Source: Verrucomicrobiales bacterium (lineage in GTDB: Bacteria > Verrucomicrobiota > Verrucomicrobiia > Limisphaerales > CAIMTB01). From it: a stretch of 64,000 nt of DNA. A program made the translations under genes and the position numbers. Below, in pieces: positions 37,862-46,528 of this stretch. The stretch is taken from positions 41,772-105,771 of the forward strand of contig JAEUHG010000005.1 in assembly GCA_016795425.1 (NCBI GenBank). Direction: 5' to 3'. Each line of letters opens with the position of its first letter. Position 1 is the stretch's first letter. A model generated the notes under the pieces. The model made no database searches. It was not told the origin of the DNA and saw nothing but the letters and a program-made list of their open reading frames with translations.

Positions 37862-39778
37862 TCAGGGAGATTTCAGGGCCGCAGCGACCTGGCTCGCGGC
37901 GAGGCGAAGGGATTCCAAATCGCCGGCGCCGGGCCCGCGCGCGTATCGGGCCTGGTTGCAGGCTTGGAAGAGTTGGTGCAACGGCTCGAGGCAGTCCTGG
38001 GGCAAGCCGTCGAGGGCGGCCGGGGTTTCGAGAATGCCTTCGGTGATGGAGGCGGGTTCCAGTCCAAGCCGCGCACCGATCATCTCCTGCAGGACGCGAA
38101 AGAGCGTCGAGTAGAAGGCATCTGCCTGACCGTCGCGACCCAGTTTGGCGAGGGCGGCGAGCCCTTCGTCCGCCTGGCGTTCCAATTGGCGGCGCCGCAC
38201 GGCTCGTTGGTCGGACAGGAGGCGATCCTTCCAGCGTCGCCAGGCGTTGAGCCCCGCCCAGGTAGCCCACGGAAAGAGGCTGAGCGCCAGGAACCACGGT
38301 TGTCGGATCCAGGGTTGGTCGGGATTGAGAACGGCGCCGAGGTGAGGTTTCAACGCGGCCAATTCCGGGGCCGGTCCATTGGTGGGTCGCGGCTGATTCG
38401 CCGCCACGGGAAGCACTGCCGCCGCGGCGCCGGTTCCCACCTTCAGAGGGATGGCGGGTGAGCGCGCCGTGCGGTAGCTTTTCGCGGTCGGGGAAAAGTA
38501 GCTGAAGGTAAGCGCGGGCAACTCCCGAATATCTTCCGATTCGGGAGTCACCACCTGTTCGAAGCGTTTGGTGCCGGAAAGCCCCATGGCATCGGCGGGT
38601 TCGAAGTTGGCCGTTGCCGGATACGTGCGAAACGACTTCCAGTCCGCAGGTTCCGGCATTTGAACGCCATCAAAATTACCGCGGCCCCGTATCTCGACGC
38701 GCACGGTGATGGGATCGCCGGCGTTGAGGTTGGTCGGAGTGGCGGCCATCGCGACTTCGAACTCACCGACCGCACCCGAGAAGGACGGTGGGACATTGTC
38801 GCGAGGCAGGGGTTGAACGCGAATCGTCGTGGGTGGGCTGAAAAGGTTGAATCGCTTGTTTTCGCGAAGACCGAAGAAGGCGTCGTCGAACACGTCCGAG
38901 AAGCCGGGACGGCGCGCGACGGGAATATCCAGGATGCAATTCAACGCCTGGAGCGTGAGGTCGCCGCTACGGGCCGCCGTGACCGGTTGCTGAAAGCGGG
39001 CGCGAGAATAAATGCGATTATTGGTCCGGATGTTACCCTCCTGACCGGCATCCTGAATCTTGCCCAGAACAAATCCGTCGGCCTGGAGCTGCGGCGCTTG
39101 CTGGAGGCGGCCGCCAATGGCGTAGAGGTGGACCTCGGCGACGAAGGTTTCACCCACATAAATGTCGCGCTCGGGCAGTTGCAGGACGAGGAAGGCGGCT
39201 TTGTCGAGGCCATCGGCGCGGGCGGCGGCTGGATCGTCGGCCCGCAGGACTTTCAGCAGGACGATTCCCGATTCGATGACCCGTCCACCGACGGTGACCC
39301 GGACGGGGCCGATGGTGTACTCCCCGAGTTTGGTGGCGGTGATGGTGTAGGAGGAGTCCGAGGTAACGGACTGTCGGCCATTGACAAACGCGAAGCTCAT
39401 CGATGTGCCGGTGGGGGTGAAGCGTAGTCCAGGCACCTCCGGCACCTGTGGGGAGTCGCGGCCCGAACCGCCTTCTACCGTGACCTTCAACGTCGCGCTG
39501 TCACCCAGTCCGATCATATCGCGATCCAAGGTCAAATTAATCGACGCCGCGTGAGCAAGCCCGGTGAGGCCGAGCCAGACCAGGACGCAGGCGAGGAAGG
39601 CAAACGGACGGGGAAAGAGGGGGTGGGGAAGGGGGAAACGGGGGATGGAGAGGGATTCGGGGCAAGGTGCCAGCACGTCGAGGCGAGGGTGGCCGGTGTG
39701 GCTTGGAATTTCCCACTTCCCGTTCCCGGAGGAGTAGGAGCGGGCATCCCGTTTCATGGCAAAGGGCGATCGGCTCAT
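37862..39778 (-). CDS. batD: BatD family protein (oxygen tolerance operon)
   Basis: BatD is a large envelope protein of the Bat (Bacteroides aerotolerance) system. The 638-residue protein has a hydrophobic export segment (about residues 55-78). Several Ig-like beta domains follow, with the family LTLDRDMIGLGDSATLKV and VYVGE-like (DIYVGETFVAEVHLY) blocks, then a membrane helix near residue 495-515 and a cytoplasmic helical tail. The start is uncertain: 39778, ATG 39757 or GTG 39675 all precede the export segment. It is encoded 15 bp after the BatB/C gene, as expected for the operon. The biochemical role of Bat proteins is not established. Confidence 0.87.
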   Translation of the reverse strand: MSRSPFAMKRDARSYSSGNGKWEIPSHTGHPRLDVLAPCPESLSIPRFPLPHPLFPRPFAFLACVLVWLGLTGLAHAASINLTLDRDMIGLGDSATLKVTVEGGSGRDSPQVPEVPGLRFTPTGTSMSFAFVNGRQSVTSDSSYTITATKLGEYTIGPVRVTVGGRVIESGIVLLKVLRADDPAAARADGLDKAAFLVLQLPERDIYVGETFVAEVHLYAIGGRLQQAPQLQADGFVLGKIQDAGQEGNIRTNNRIYSRARFQQPVTAARSGDLTLQALNCILDIPVARRPGFSDVFDDAFFGLRENKRFNLFSPPTTIRVQPLPRDNVPPSFSGAVGEFEVAMAATPTNLNAGDPITVRVEIRGRGNFDGVQMPEPADWKSFRTYPATANFEPADAMGLSGTKRFEQVVTPESEDIRELPALTFSYFSPTAKSYRTARSPAIPLKVGTGAAAAVLPVAANQPRPTNGPAPELAALKPHLGAVLNPDQPWIRQPWFLALSLFPWATWAGLNAWRRWKDRLLSDQRAVRRRQLERQADEGLAALAKLGRDGQADAFYSTLFRVLQEMIGARLGLEPASITEGILETPAALDGLPQDCLEPLHQLFQACNQARYARGPGAGDLESLRLAASQVAAALKSP

Positions 39779-39793
39779 GGGCTCGGGCGCGGG

Positions 39794-41821
39794 TTACCAG
39801 TCTTTCACCGGGCGGGCGCGGGCGCGGCGCTTTTCCAGGGGCATGGGCCGCTCCTCGCCTTTGGCGGTGTCGAGCAGGCGCATCGCCTGTTGAGGCGACA
39901 TTTGGGCGCCCTGTCGGGGCTCGGCGTTGGCGTCGGGATTGGCTTTCGATGCGTCTTCGGCGGGGTTGCCTTGGGAGCCGGCATCGGAGTTTTTCTTGTC
40001 GGCCCCGTCGTCCTTGGACTTATCCGGGGACTGTTGCTGGGACTGCGAGGACTGGGGTTTCTGCTCGTCCTGCTTCTGGTCCTGCTGGTGTTGCTTTTGT
40101 TGCTGATCCTGGTCGTTGTCGGAGTTCTGTGGTTGATCCTGGTTTTGGTCCTGTTGGTCCTGCTGATCCTTGGATTCGGAGGGATCCTTTTTCTGCTGTT
40201 GATCCTTCTTGGAATCCTGTTGGGAATCGTCCTGATCCTTTTGATCCTTCTGGTCCTCCGGCGACGAGTTCTTGTCCTGTTGCTGTTGTTGCTTCTGCTG
40301 TTCCTTGAGTTCCTCGAGTCGCTGTCTGACGAAATCGCGGTTGTGCTGGGCGTCGGTGTCCTTGGGTTGCAGCGTCAGAGCGGCTTCATAGCTCTGGATC
40401 GCTTGTTCCCAGGATTTTTGGCGGATCTTGGGATCCTGGACTTGTTCACCGAGGGCGTAGTGGGCGTTGCCGAGGTTGTAGAACGCGTTTTTTTGGAGAT
40501 CGAGGTCCGGGGATCGGAGAGTTTCGGTGAAATGGCGGACCGCCTGGTCGAATTCTTTGGCTCGGAAGGCGGCGGTACCGGCATTGAATTTGTATCGAGG
40601 ATCGTCGGGGCGATGGCGTGCCAGGCGCTCGTATTCCGACTGAGCGGCTTCGAAGTCGCCCTTTTCATATTGCCTCAGCGCCGACCCCGGGGATGCGGCG
40701 GACCGTGCCGAGAGGAACGCGAGGCCACAGGCGAGCAGGGCCACCAGGGCGATGCCGGAGCTGGCGGTGCGGGCCAGGGAGGGGTGAGAGAGGCGAACCT
40801 GACGGGCAGTGCCGCGGACCCGGGCTTGCTCCGGCATCAGGGTTTCGAGAGCCAGGAGCAGCAGGGCTAGACCGAGCGGCCATTGGAAGCGCTCGTGGTA
40901 TTGCTCGATGACCCGCGAGGCCAGGTCGGACCTGGGAAGTGGTTCAAGCGCCTGGGTGAAGAGATCCGCCATGACGCGAGGTCCCTGCAGCGGCAGGTAG
41001 AAGCCGCCCGTGGCTTCGGCGACTTCGCGCAAGAGCGCCTCGTTCAAGGTCGATTTCACAACGTTTCCCTGATCGTCCTTGAGATAGGTGAGGTTTCCCG
41101 ATTTGTCACGAACACGGATGATCTCGCCGCGGGTCGTGCCGACCCCGACAGTAAAGATTCGGAGGCCCTTGGCGGCGGCGGTCTTGGCGGCCTCCACGGC
41201 ACCCGTCTCATGCTCCTCGCCGTCGGTGAACAGGACCAGAACGCGGACATTGTCTTTCTCTCCGCGCGATGTTTCCAGTGCGGCCTCGATGGCCGGTCCG
41301 ATGGCGGTTCCACCCTGGGGTATGATATCGGTATCCAGCACGTCGACCCCTTGGCGGAAGGCTTCGTCATCGACCGTGAGAGGGCATTGGAGGAAGGCGG
41401 AGCCGGCGAAGGCAATGAGTCCAACCCGGTCTGATTTGGCGAGTTTGGCCAGGTCGAGCGCCGCCAATTTCGCTCGTTGCAGGCGGGTGACGCCGGGGCC
41501 GGCGTCTTCGGCGAGCATGGACCGCGAGGTATCGATGCCGATGAGGATGTCGAGTCCTCGCTGGGTGACTTCGACGGCTCCACCGCCGTAGCGGGGACGA
41601 GCGAGGGCGAGGGCGAGGGAGCCAAGGATGCCGAGCAGGAGCAGGGCGCGGACACGGGCGCGGCGGGGAGAGACGCCGAGCGTCAGCGTTTCCTGGAGGC
41701 GGGCTGGGACGAATTCGGCGATCAATCGCCGCCGGGTGCGCCACGACCAGAAAAGGAAGAGAGCGATCAGGGGCAGCAGGGCCGCGGCACCCCAAAGGAT
41801 GGAGGGATGGGCAAAGCTCAT
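39794..41821 (-). CDS. BatB-BatC fusion: VWA domain plus TPR and acidic/glutamine-rich tail
   Basis: A 675-residue protein. The N-terminal half is BatB-like: membrane helices at about 7-25 and 58-75, a von Willebrand A domain with the metal site DTSRS (residues 97-101), and a third helix near 318-335. The C-terminal half is BatC-like: a helix, then tetratricopeptide repeats (about 380-490) that bind partners. The last 150 residues are a low-complexity run of Gln, Asp, Lys and Ser (coded at about 39,940-40,310). batB and batC are separate genes in many species, so this is a fusion. The start at 41821 overlaps the BatA stop as ATGA. Confidence 0.87.
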   Translation of the reverse strand: MSFAHPSILWGAAALLPLIALFLFWSWRTRRRLIAEFVPARLQETLTLGVSPRRARVRALLLLGILGSLALALARPRYGGGAVEVTQRGLDILIGIDTSRSMLAEDAGPGVTRLQRAKLAALDLAKLAKSDRVGLIAFAGSAFLQCPLTVDDEAFRQGVDVLDTDIIPQGGTAIGPAIEAALETSRGEKDNVRVLVLFTDGEEHETGAVEAAKTAAAKGLRIFTVGVGTTRGEIIRVRDKSGNLTYLKDDQGNVVKSTLNEALLREVAEATGGFYLPLQGPRVMADLFTQALEPLPRSDLASRVIEQYHERFQWPLGLALLLLALETLMPEQARVRGTARQVRLSHPSLARTASSGIALVALLACGLAFLSARSAASPGSALRQYEKGDFEAAQSEYERLARHRPDDPRYKFNAGTAAFRAKEFDQAVRHFTETLRSPDLDLQKNAFYNLGNAHYALGEQVQDPKIRQKSWEQAIQSYEAALTLQPKDTDAQHNRDFVRQRLEELKEQQKQQQQQDKNSSPEDQKDQKDQDDSQQDSKKDQQQKKDPSESKDQQDQQDQNQDQPQNSDNDQDQQQKQHQQDQKQDEQKPQSSQSQQQSPDKSKDDGADKKNSDAGSQGNPAEDASKANPDANAEPRQGAQMSPQQAMRLLDTAKGEERPMPLEKRRARARPVKDW

Positions 41822-42813
41822 GGAAGTTTGCGCCACACCGTATGGCCGAGGATGATTTCGAGGAGCAGAAGGACCAGTCCGGGAACGGCGAACCAGGCGA
41901 AGACCTCCTGGTACCGCTGGTACTTCTTCACTTCCGCCGTGGTCTTCTCGAGTTGATCGATGTCGTCGTAGATCGCCCGCAGTTTCTGAGTGTTGACCGC
42001 GCGGAAATACTTGCCCCCGGTGGTTTCGGCGATCTTCACCAGCAGATCTTCGTCGATATCGACATTCATGGGCACATAGCGGACCTGGCCGAAGGCGTCG
42101 GTTTGCGGGTAGGGGGCGACGCCGCGGGTTCCGACGCCGATGGTGTAGACCTTGACCCCGAGGGCTTGGGCGGCCTCCGCAGCCGTCATGGGGGGCACTT
42201 TGCCGGCGTTGTTCTGTCCATCCGTCATGACGATGAGGATACGACTTTTGGACTTCAATTCCCGCAGACGGTTCAATCCGGCGGTGATGGCAGAGCCGAT
42301 GGCGGTGCCGTCCTCGATGACACCCAGTCGGAGTTGCTCCAGGCGTTCGAGCAGGAAGGCGTGGTCAAGAGTGAGCGGCGCCGCAACGTACGCACGGCCG
42401 GCGAAGGCCACCAGGCCGATGCGGTCGTTGGGTCTCCTGTTGATGAACTTCTCGAGCACGTCCTTCGCGGCAGCGACGCGGTTGGCGCGGCGGCCGACCA
42501 ACTCGAAGTCTTCTGCCGCCATGCTCATGGAAAAATCGACCGCCACCACGATGTCGATGCCACTGGCGGTGACTTGGACCTCACCTTCGCCCAGGCGGGG
42601 ACGGGCGAGGGCGACGATGAGAGCGACCAAGGCCAGCCATCGGAGTTGTCGGAGCACGATGGAGGCGCGCGAACGGCGAAGCGAAACCACCCCTTTGACC
42701 AGGTTCACCGAGGAGTAGAGGAAAGCCGTGTCGCGGGCGCGACGACGGCGCAACCAGGCGATCCACGGGAGCGCCAGCAGGAGCAGCAGGAACCACGGAT
42801 GCGCGAACGTCAT
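41818..42813 (-). CDS. batA: BatA family VWA domain membrane protein
   Basis: A 331-residue inner-membrane protein with an N-terminal helix pair (about residues 5-20 and 55-70), a von Willebrand A domain with the metal site DFSMS (93-97), and a C-terminal helix (303-323). The extracytoplasmic or cytoplasmic VWA domain probably binds protein partners in a metal-dependent way. It overlaps both neighbours by 4 bp (ATGA), so translation of the DUF4381-BatA-BatB/C set is coupled. Confidence 0.9.
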   Translation of the reverse strand: MTFAHPWFLLLLLALPWIAWLRRRRARDTAFLYSSVNLVKGVVSLRRSRASIVLRQLRWLALVALIVALARPRLGEGEVQVTASGIDIVVAVDFSMSMAAEDFELVGRRANRVAAAKDVLEKFINRRPNDRIGLVAFAGRAYVAAPLTLDHAFLLERLEQLRLGVIEDGTAIGSAITAGLNRLRELKSKSRILIVMTDGQNNAGKVPPMTAAEAAQALGVKVYTIGVGTRGVAPYPQTDAFGQVRYVPMNVDIDEDLLVKIAETTGGKYFRAVNTQKLRAIYDDIDQLEKTTAEVKKYQRYQEVFAWFAVPGLVLLLLEIILGHTVWRKLP

Positions 42814-43415
42814 GGCGGCGTGGTGGACGATGTCGGTGCGGCGGAGTGGGGCGCCTCGGCGTGTGGTCGGGGCGCGGGCGGCGCGGTGTCTTCGACCAGG
42901 CGAACGGCGGCGCCGTGGAGTTCGAGCAGTTCGGATTCCGTCGGGTCGTGGCGCGCAAATTTCACCAGATCACAGCGGCCGAGGAAGTCCTGCAGGAGCC
43001 CCTGGTGTTCGGGTGCCAGTCCCCCCTGTGCGTGCAATTGGGCGAGGAACTCCTCGGTGGTGCGATCCGGGGCGTTCCAGCCGAACCGTTCCTCCAGGTA
43101 CACCCGCAGCACCCGCGAGACCTCGGTGCAGAAGCGGTCGGGCTCGGAGAGGTACCGGAGCGCCTCCTCCAATTGGCGTCGGGCGCGGACCTCGGGTGGG
43201 ACCAGGGGAGGTGGCGGCGCGGGTTGGGAGAGACGGCGTTGGCGGGCGCGCCACCAGAGGTACCAGGCCAACGCGGCGAGTCCCAAAATCAGCGCGGCGA
43301 GTCCGCCGTAGAGGAGCCAGTCACGGAGGGGAATGATGCGGAGAGGACCGACGATGTCCCGCAGTCCCTCCGCGGCGGCGGCATTGGTGATGGCAGGGGG
43401 GGCGTTGGTGGTCAT
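42810..43415 (-). CDS. DUF4381 domain-containing protein
   Basis: A 201-residue protein with one membrane helix (about residues 34-55). A Pro-rich linker follows, then a cytoplasmic helical domain with the EALRYLSEPDRFCTEVSRVLRVYLEERFG block that marks DUF4381. The C-terminus is Pro/Ala-rich. It takes its usual place between the DUF58 and BatA genes of MoxR/Bat operons, 9 bp after DUF58. Function unknown. Confidence 0.85.
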   Translation of the reverse strand: MTTNAPPAITNAAAAEGLRDIVGPLRIIPLRDWLLYGGLAALILGLAALAWYLWWRARQRRLSQPAPPPPLVPPEVRARRQLEEALRYLSEPDRFCTEVSRVLRVYLEERFGWNAPDRTTEEFLAQLHAQGGLAPEHQGLLQDFLGRCDLVKFARHDPTESELLELHGAAVRLVEDTAPPAPRPHAEAPHSAAPTSSTTPP

Positions 43416-43424
43416 CGGGGGACG

Positions 43425-44381
43425 TCAGCCGCGAAGGCGCCGTTTTTCGCGGGTCTCGAAGAAGCGAGCCAACGCGCTGGCATAGGCCTGGTCGGTGCGC
43501 AGTTGGATGAAGTCGATGGCGGCGGAGCGGAAGAGCCGTTCGAGTTCCCGCTGGGCGCGCTGTTGTCGTTCGGCAAAGGCGGTGCGGCGGGCGCGATTTC
43601 CGGTGTCGATCTCGACCACTTCGCCCGTTTCGGAATCCTTGAGGATCATGCGGCCGATCGCGGGCAGTTCGAGTTCGAACCGATCGATGATCTGCACCGC
43701 GATGACGTCGTGTCGCCGACGGGCTTGGCGAAGGGCGGCGAGGGAGACCTGGCCGAGGGTGGCATTCAGAACCACGCCGCGACGGAGGTGGGCCGAGACT
43801 TCGCCGGATTTGGTGTGGGTTTGTCCCAGGAAGTCGGAGATGAGGACCACGACGGCGCGGCGGGTGAGAACGCGTTGGATCACGTCGAGGGCGGCGTGGA
43901 TATCGGTGCCTCGATGGCGCGGTTCGAAGAAGAGGATCTCGCGGATGACCCGGAGCACGTGCCGGCGGCCTTTGCGTGGCGGGATGAATGCCTCGGCTTC
44001 CTCGGTGAAGAGGAGCAGTCCGACCTTGTCGTTGTTTCGGATGGCGGAGAAGGCGAGCACGGAGGCGATTTCGGCGGCGAGTTCGCGCTTGGTGTAATCG
44101 CCGGAGCCAAAGAGGCCGGAGGCGCTGAGATCGACGGCGAGGAGCACGGTGAGTTCGCGTTCCTCGACGAACTTCTTGATGAACGGATGATTCATCCGCG
44201 CGGTGACATTCCAGTCGATCGCGCGGACATCATCGCCGGGCTGGTATTCCCGGACCTCATCGAAATCCATGCCCTGGCCTTTGAAGGCGGAATGGTACTG
44301 CCCCGCGGCGGATTCGGTGACCAGCCGTTTGGTGCGGATTTCGATCTGGCGGATCTTCTTGAGGATCTCGCGGGGAATCAT
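43425..44381 (-). CDS. DUF58 domain-containing protein
   Basis: A 318-residue soluble protein with the DUF58 signature EYQPGDDVRAIDWNVTARM (about residues 45-64). A degenerate VWA fold follows, where the metal site reads VDLSASG. DUF58 proteins almost always accompany MoxR ATPases and are thought to be their adaptors or clients. It lies 16 bp after moxR. Confidence 0.92.
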   Translation of the reverse strand: MIPREILKKIRQIEIRTKRLVTESAAGQYHSAFKGQGMDFDEVREYQPGDDVRAIDWNVTARMNHPFIKKFVEERELTVLLAVDLSASGLFGSGDYTKRELAAEIASVLAFSAIRNNDKVGLLLFTEEAEAFIPPRKGRRHVLRVIREILFFEPRHRGTDIHAALDVIQRVLTRRAVVVLISDFLGQTHTKSGEVSAHLRRGVVLNATLGQVSLAALRQARRRHDVIAVQIIDRFELELPAIGRMILKDSETGEVVEIDTGNRARRTAFAERQQRAQRELERLFRSAAIDFIQLRTDQAYASALARFFETREKRRLRG

Positions 44382-44397
44382 GGGGTGCGGAACGTCG

Positions 44398-45387
44398 TCA
44401 CGGAACGGGCATTTCGTCGAAGATCTTCTGCACGACCGTTTCGCTGGTTTTGTCTTCGGCTTCGGCCTCGTAGGTGATGGCGACGCGATGGCGGAGGACG
44501 TCCATGCCGATGCTCTTGACGTCCTGGGGCGTCACATAACCTCGGCCTTGAAGGAAGGCGAAGGCTTTGGAGGCAAGGGTGAGAGCGATGGTGGCGCGGG
44601 GTGAGGCGCCGAGTTGGATGAAGTCTTTGACGTCGATCTTGTAGGCCTCGGGGTTCCGCGTGGCACAGACGAGGTCGACGATATAATCCTTCACTTTGTC
44701 GTCGATGTAGATCTCGTTGATGACGCTGCGGGCGGCGAGGATGGTGCGGGCGTCGATGACGGGAGCGACCTGGGGAAGATTCACGGTATGGGCCATGAGG
44801 TCGAGGATCTGGCGTTCCTCGTCGCGGGTGGGGTAGCCAATTTTCAGCTTTAGCATGAAGCGATCCACCTGCGCTTCGGGAAGGGGGTAGGTGCCCTCCT
44901 GTTCGATGGGGTTCTGCGTGGCGAGAACAAGGAACGGCTCTTCCAGTTTGAAGGTTTGCTCGCCGATGGTCACCTGCCGTTCCTGCATGGCTTCGAGCAG
45001 GGCACTTTGGACCTTGGCCGGGGCGCGATTGATTTCGTCGGCCAGGACGAGGTTGGCGAAAATGGGGCCGCGCCGCGTGCTGAAGGAGCCGGATTGAGGG
45101 TTGTAAATCTGCGTGCCGATAACGTCGGCTGGCAGCATGTCCGGCGTGAACTGCAGTCGCGCGAATCGGACATTGAGGGCGGCGGCGAGGGATTTGACGG
45201 AGAGGGTTTTGGCGAGGCCAGGAACGCCCTCGAGAAGAACGTGGCCATTGGCGAGGAGGCCGATGACGAGGCGTTCGACGAGATATTTCTGGCCGATGAT
45301 GACTTTGTTGATTTCCGCAAACAACGGCCGCACGAAGGCTGCGGTTCGCTGGACTTCCTCGTTGATGGCGGTGATGCCCGTGCTCAT
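44398..45387 (-). CDS. MoxR family AAA+ ATPase
   Basis: A 329-residue AAA+ chaperone-like ATPase. Walker A is GVPGLAKT (residues 54-61), Walker B LVLADEINRA (112-121), sensor 1 lies in LATQNPIEQEGTYPLPEAQ, and the lid domain has LGASPRATIAL. MoxR proteins remodel or activate VWA proteins, here the DUF58/BatA/BatB set. The start at 45387 (MSTGITAINEE) fits the family; the frame is open to 45522 but not coding. It is the first gene of the operon and is divergent from the caspase gene. Confidence 0.94.
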   Translation of the reverse strand: MSTGITAINEEVQRTAAFVRPLFAEINKVIIGQKYLVERLVIGLLANGHVLLEGVPGLAKTLSVKSLAAALNVRFARLQFTPDMLPADVIGTQIYNPQSGSFSTRRGPIFANLVLADEINRAPAKVQSALLEAMQERQVTIGEQTFKLEEPFLVLATQNPIEQEGTYPLPEAQVDRFMLKLKIGYPTRDEERQILDLMAHTVNLPQVAPVIDARTILAARSVINEIYIDDKVKDYIVDLVCATRNPEAYKIDVKDFIQLGASPRATIALTLASKAFAFLQGRGYVTPQDVKSIGMDVLRHRVAITYEAEAEDKTSETVVQKIFDEMPVP

Positions 45388-45536
45388 GCGTCCGCAATAG
45401 ATGCCGAATTCGCAAAAGGACTCGCAAGCCTCATCGCGGAAACTTCTCCGGGTTTTGGGCTTGTGGAAGCGAGGGGGGCGGTCTAGTGAGGGTGACATCC
45501 CAGCGCGATCACCGATCGGCAATCCGGCAGAGCGCC

Positions 45537-45560
45537 GGAAATCGCACCGCCGCGATTTCC
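45537..45560. promoter_or_regulatory. Perfect inverted repeat in the moxR/caspase divergent spacer
   Basis: GGAAATCGC and GCGATTTCC form a perfect 9-bp inverted repeat around a 6-base centre. It lies 149 bp before the moxR start and 75 bp before the caspase start, so it is well placed for an operator that could act on both. As an RNA hairpin it could also shape the caspase leader. No T-run follows. Confidence 0.45.
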
Positions 45561-45635
45561 CGGGATACTCGGAGGAACGGCGGCCGTCCCACTCCCGGCA
45601 AGGAGTCGATGATCCAACTCTGATTTCCTATTCCC

Positions 45636-46454
45636 ATGCCTGCCAAAGCACTCTCCCTCCATATCGGCCTGAACTTCGTCAATCCTGACCACTACGGTGG
45701 CTGGGACGGCGAGCTCAAGGCGTGCGAGTTCGACGCCCACGACATGAAGGTTCTCGCCATCGGGCAGGGAATGACGCCGACGGTCCTGCTGACCGGGCAG
45801 GCCACGGCGGCGAACGTGGTGGCCGCCATCCAGGCTGCCGCCAAGACGCTCAAATCCGGTGACCTCTTCTTCCTGTCCTACTCGGGCCATGGCGGGCAGG
45901 TGCCGGACACCAACGGCGACGAGACGGATCCAGGTCGGCAGGATGAGACCTGGGTGTTGTTCGACCGACAGTTGGTGGACGACGAACTTTGGGCCTTATG
46001 GAAGAAGTTCAAGAAAGGAGTACGCATCCTGGTACTGTCCGACAGCTGCCACAGTGGAACCGTCACGCGACAGATGCCGGCCTTTCCGGCGTCGGGAACG
46101 ATGCCGCGCATCCGCTTGCTGCCCCCCGCGCAGGCGGCGCGGGTCTACCGGGCAAACCGGGCGCTCTACGATGGCATTCAGAAGGCGGTCCCGGCAGGTG
46201 AACGAGGCTCGGTGAAGTCCTCCGTGATCCTGATCTCGGGCTGCCAGGACAATCAGTTTTCGCTCGATGGTGCCCGTAACGGGCTGTTCACGGAGACGCT
46301 GAAGAAGGTTTGGCGCAAGGGCGCATTCGAAGGGAACTACCGGAAGTTCCGGGACAGCATTGCCCAGCGAATGCCGCGGGAGCAGACGCCCCAATACACC
46401 TTGGTGGGCCAAGCCAACGCCAAATTCGAGGCGTCGAAGCCGTTCGTGGTGTGA
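45636..46454 (+). CDS. Caspase family (metacaspase-like) cysteine protease
   Basis: A 272-residue C14-type peptidase without added domains. The p20-like part begins at LHIGLNFV and holds the catalytic pair His85 in SYSGHGGQ and Cys138 in LSDSCHSGT. The segment DPGRQDETWVLFDRQLVDDELW is typical of metacaspase-type proteins. A p10-like part follows (SSVILISGCQDNQFSLDGARNGLFTETL). Such enzymes cleave after Arg or Lys in known cases and may drive regulated cell death or defence, but a housekeeping role is possible. No signal peptide, so it acts in the cytoplasm. It is divergent from the MoxR/Bat operon and heads a run of eight plus-strand genes. Confidence 0.9.
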   Translation: MPAKALSLHIGLNFVNPDHYGGWDGELKACEFDAHDMKVLAIGQGMTPTVLLTGQATAANVVAAIQAAAKTLKSGDLFFLSYSGHGGQVPDTNGDETDPGRQDETWVLFDRQLVDDELWALWKKFKKGVRILVLSDSCHSGTVTRQMPAFPASGTMPRIRLLPPAQAARVYRANRALYDGIQKAVPAGERGSVKSSVILISGCQDNQFSLDGARNGLFTETLKKVWRKGAFEGNYRKFRDSIAQRMPREQTPQYTLVGQANAKFEASKPFVV

Positions 46455-46528
46455 GAACCGCGGCCTGCGCAGGGGATTCGCGGCACGGGACTTTCCGTCG
46501 CGCGGTATTTCGTGTTTGAGTCGGCGCG

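Noticed and set aside
39551..40870. Plus-strand frame that reads as a Leu/Val-rich membrane protein
   Set aside because: It is the complement of the Gln/Asp/Lys-rich tail of the BatB/C fusion; the apparent membrane helices are an artefact of CTG/GTC/CTT runs.
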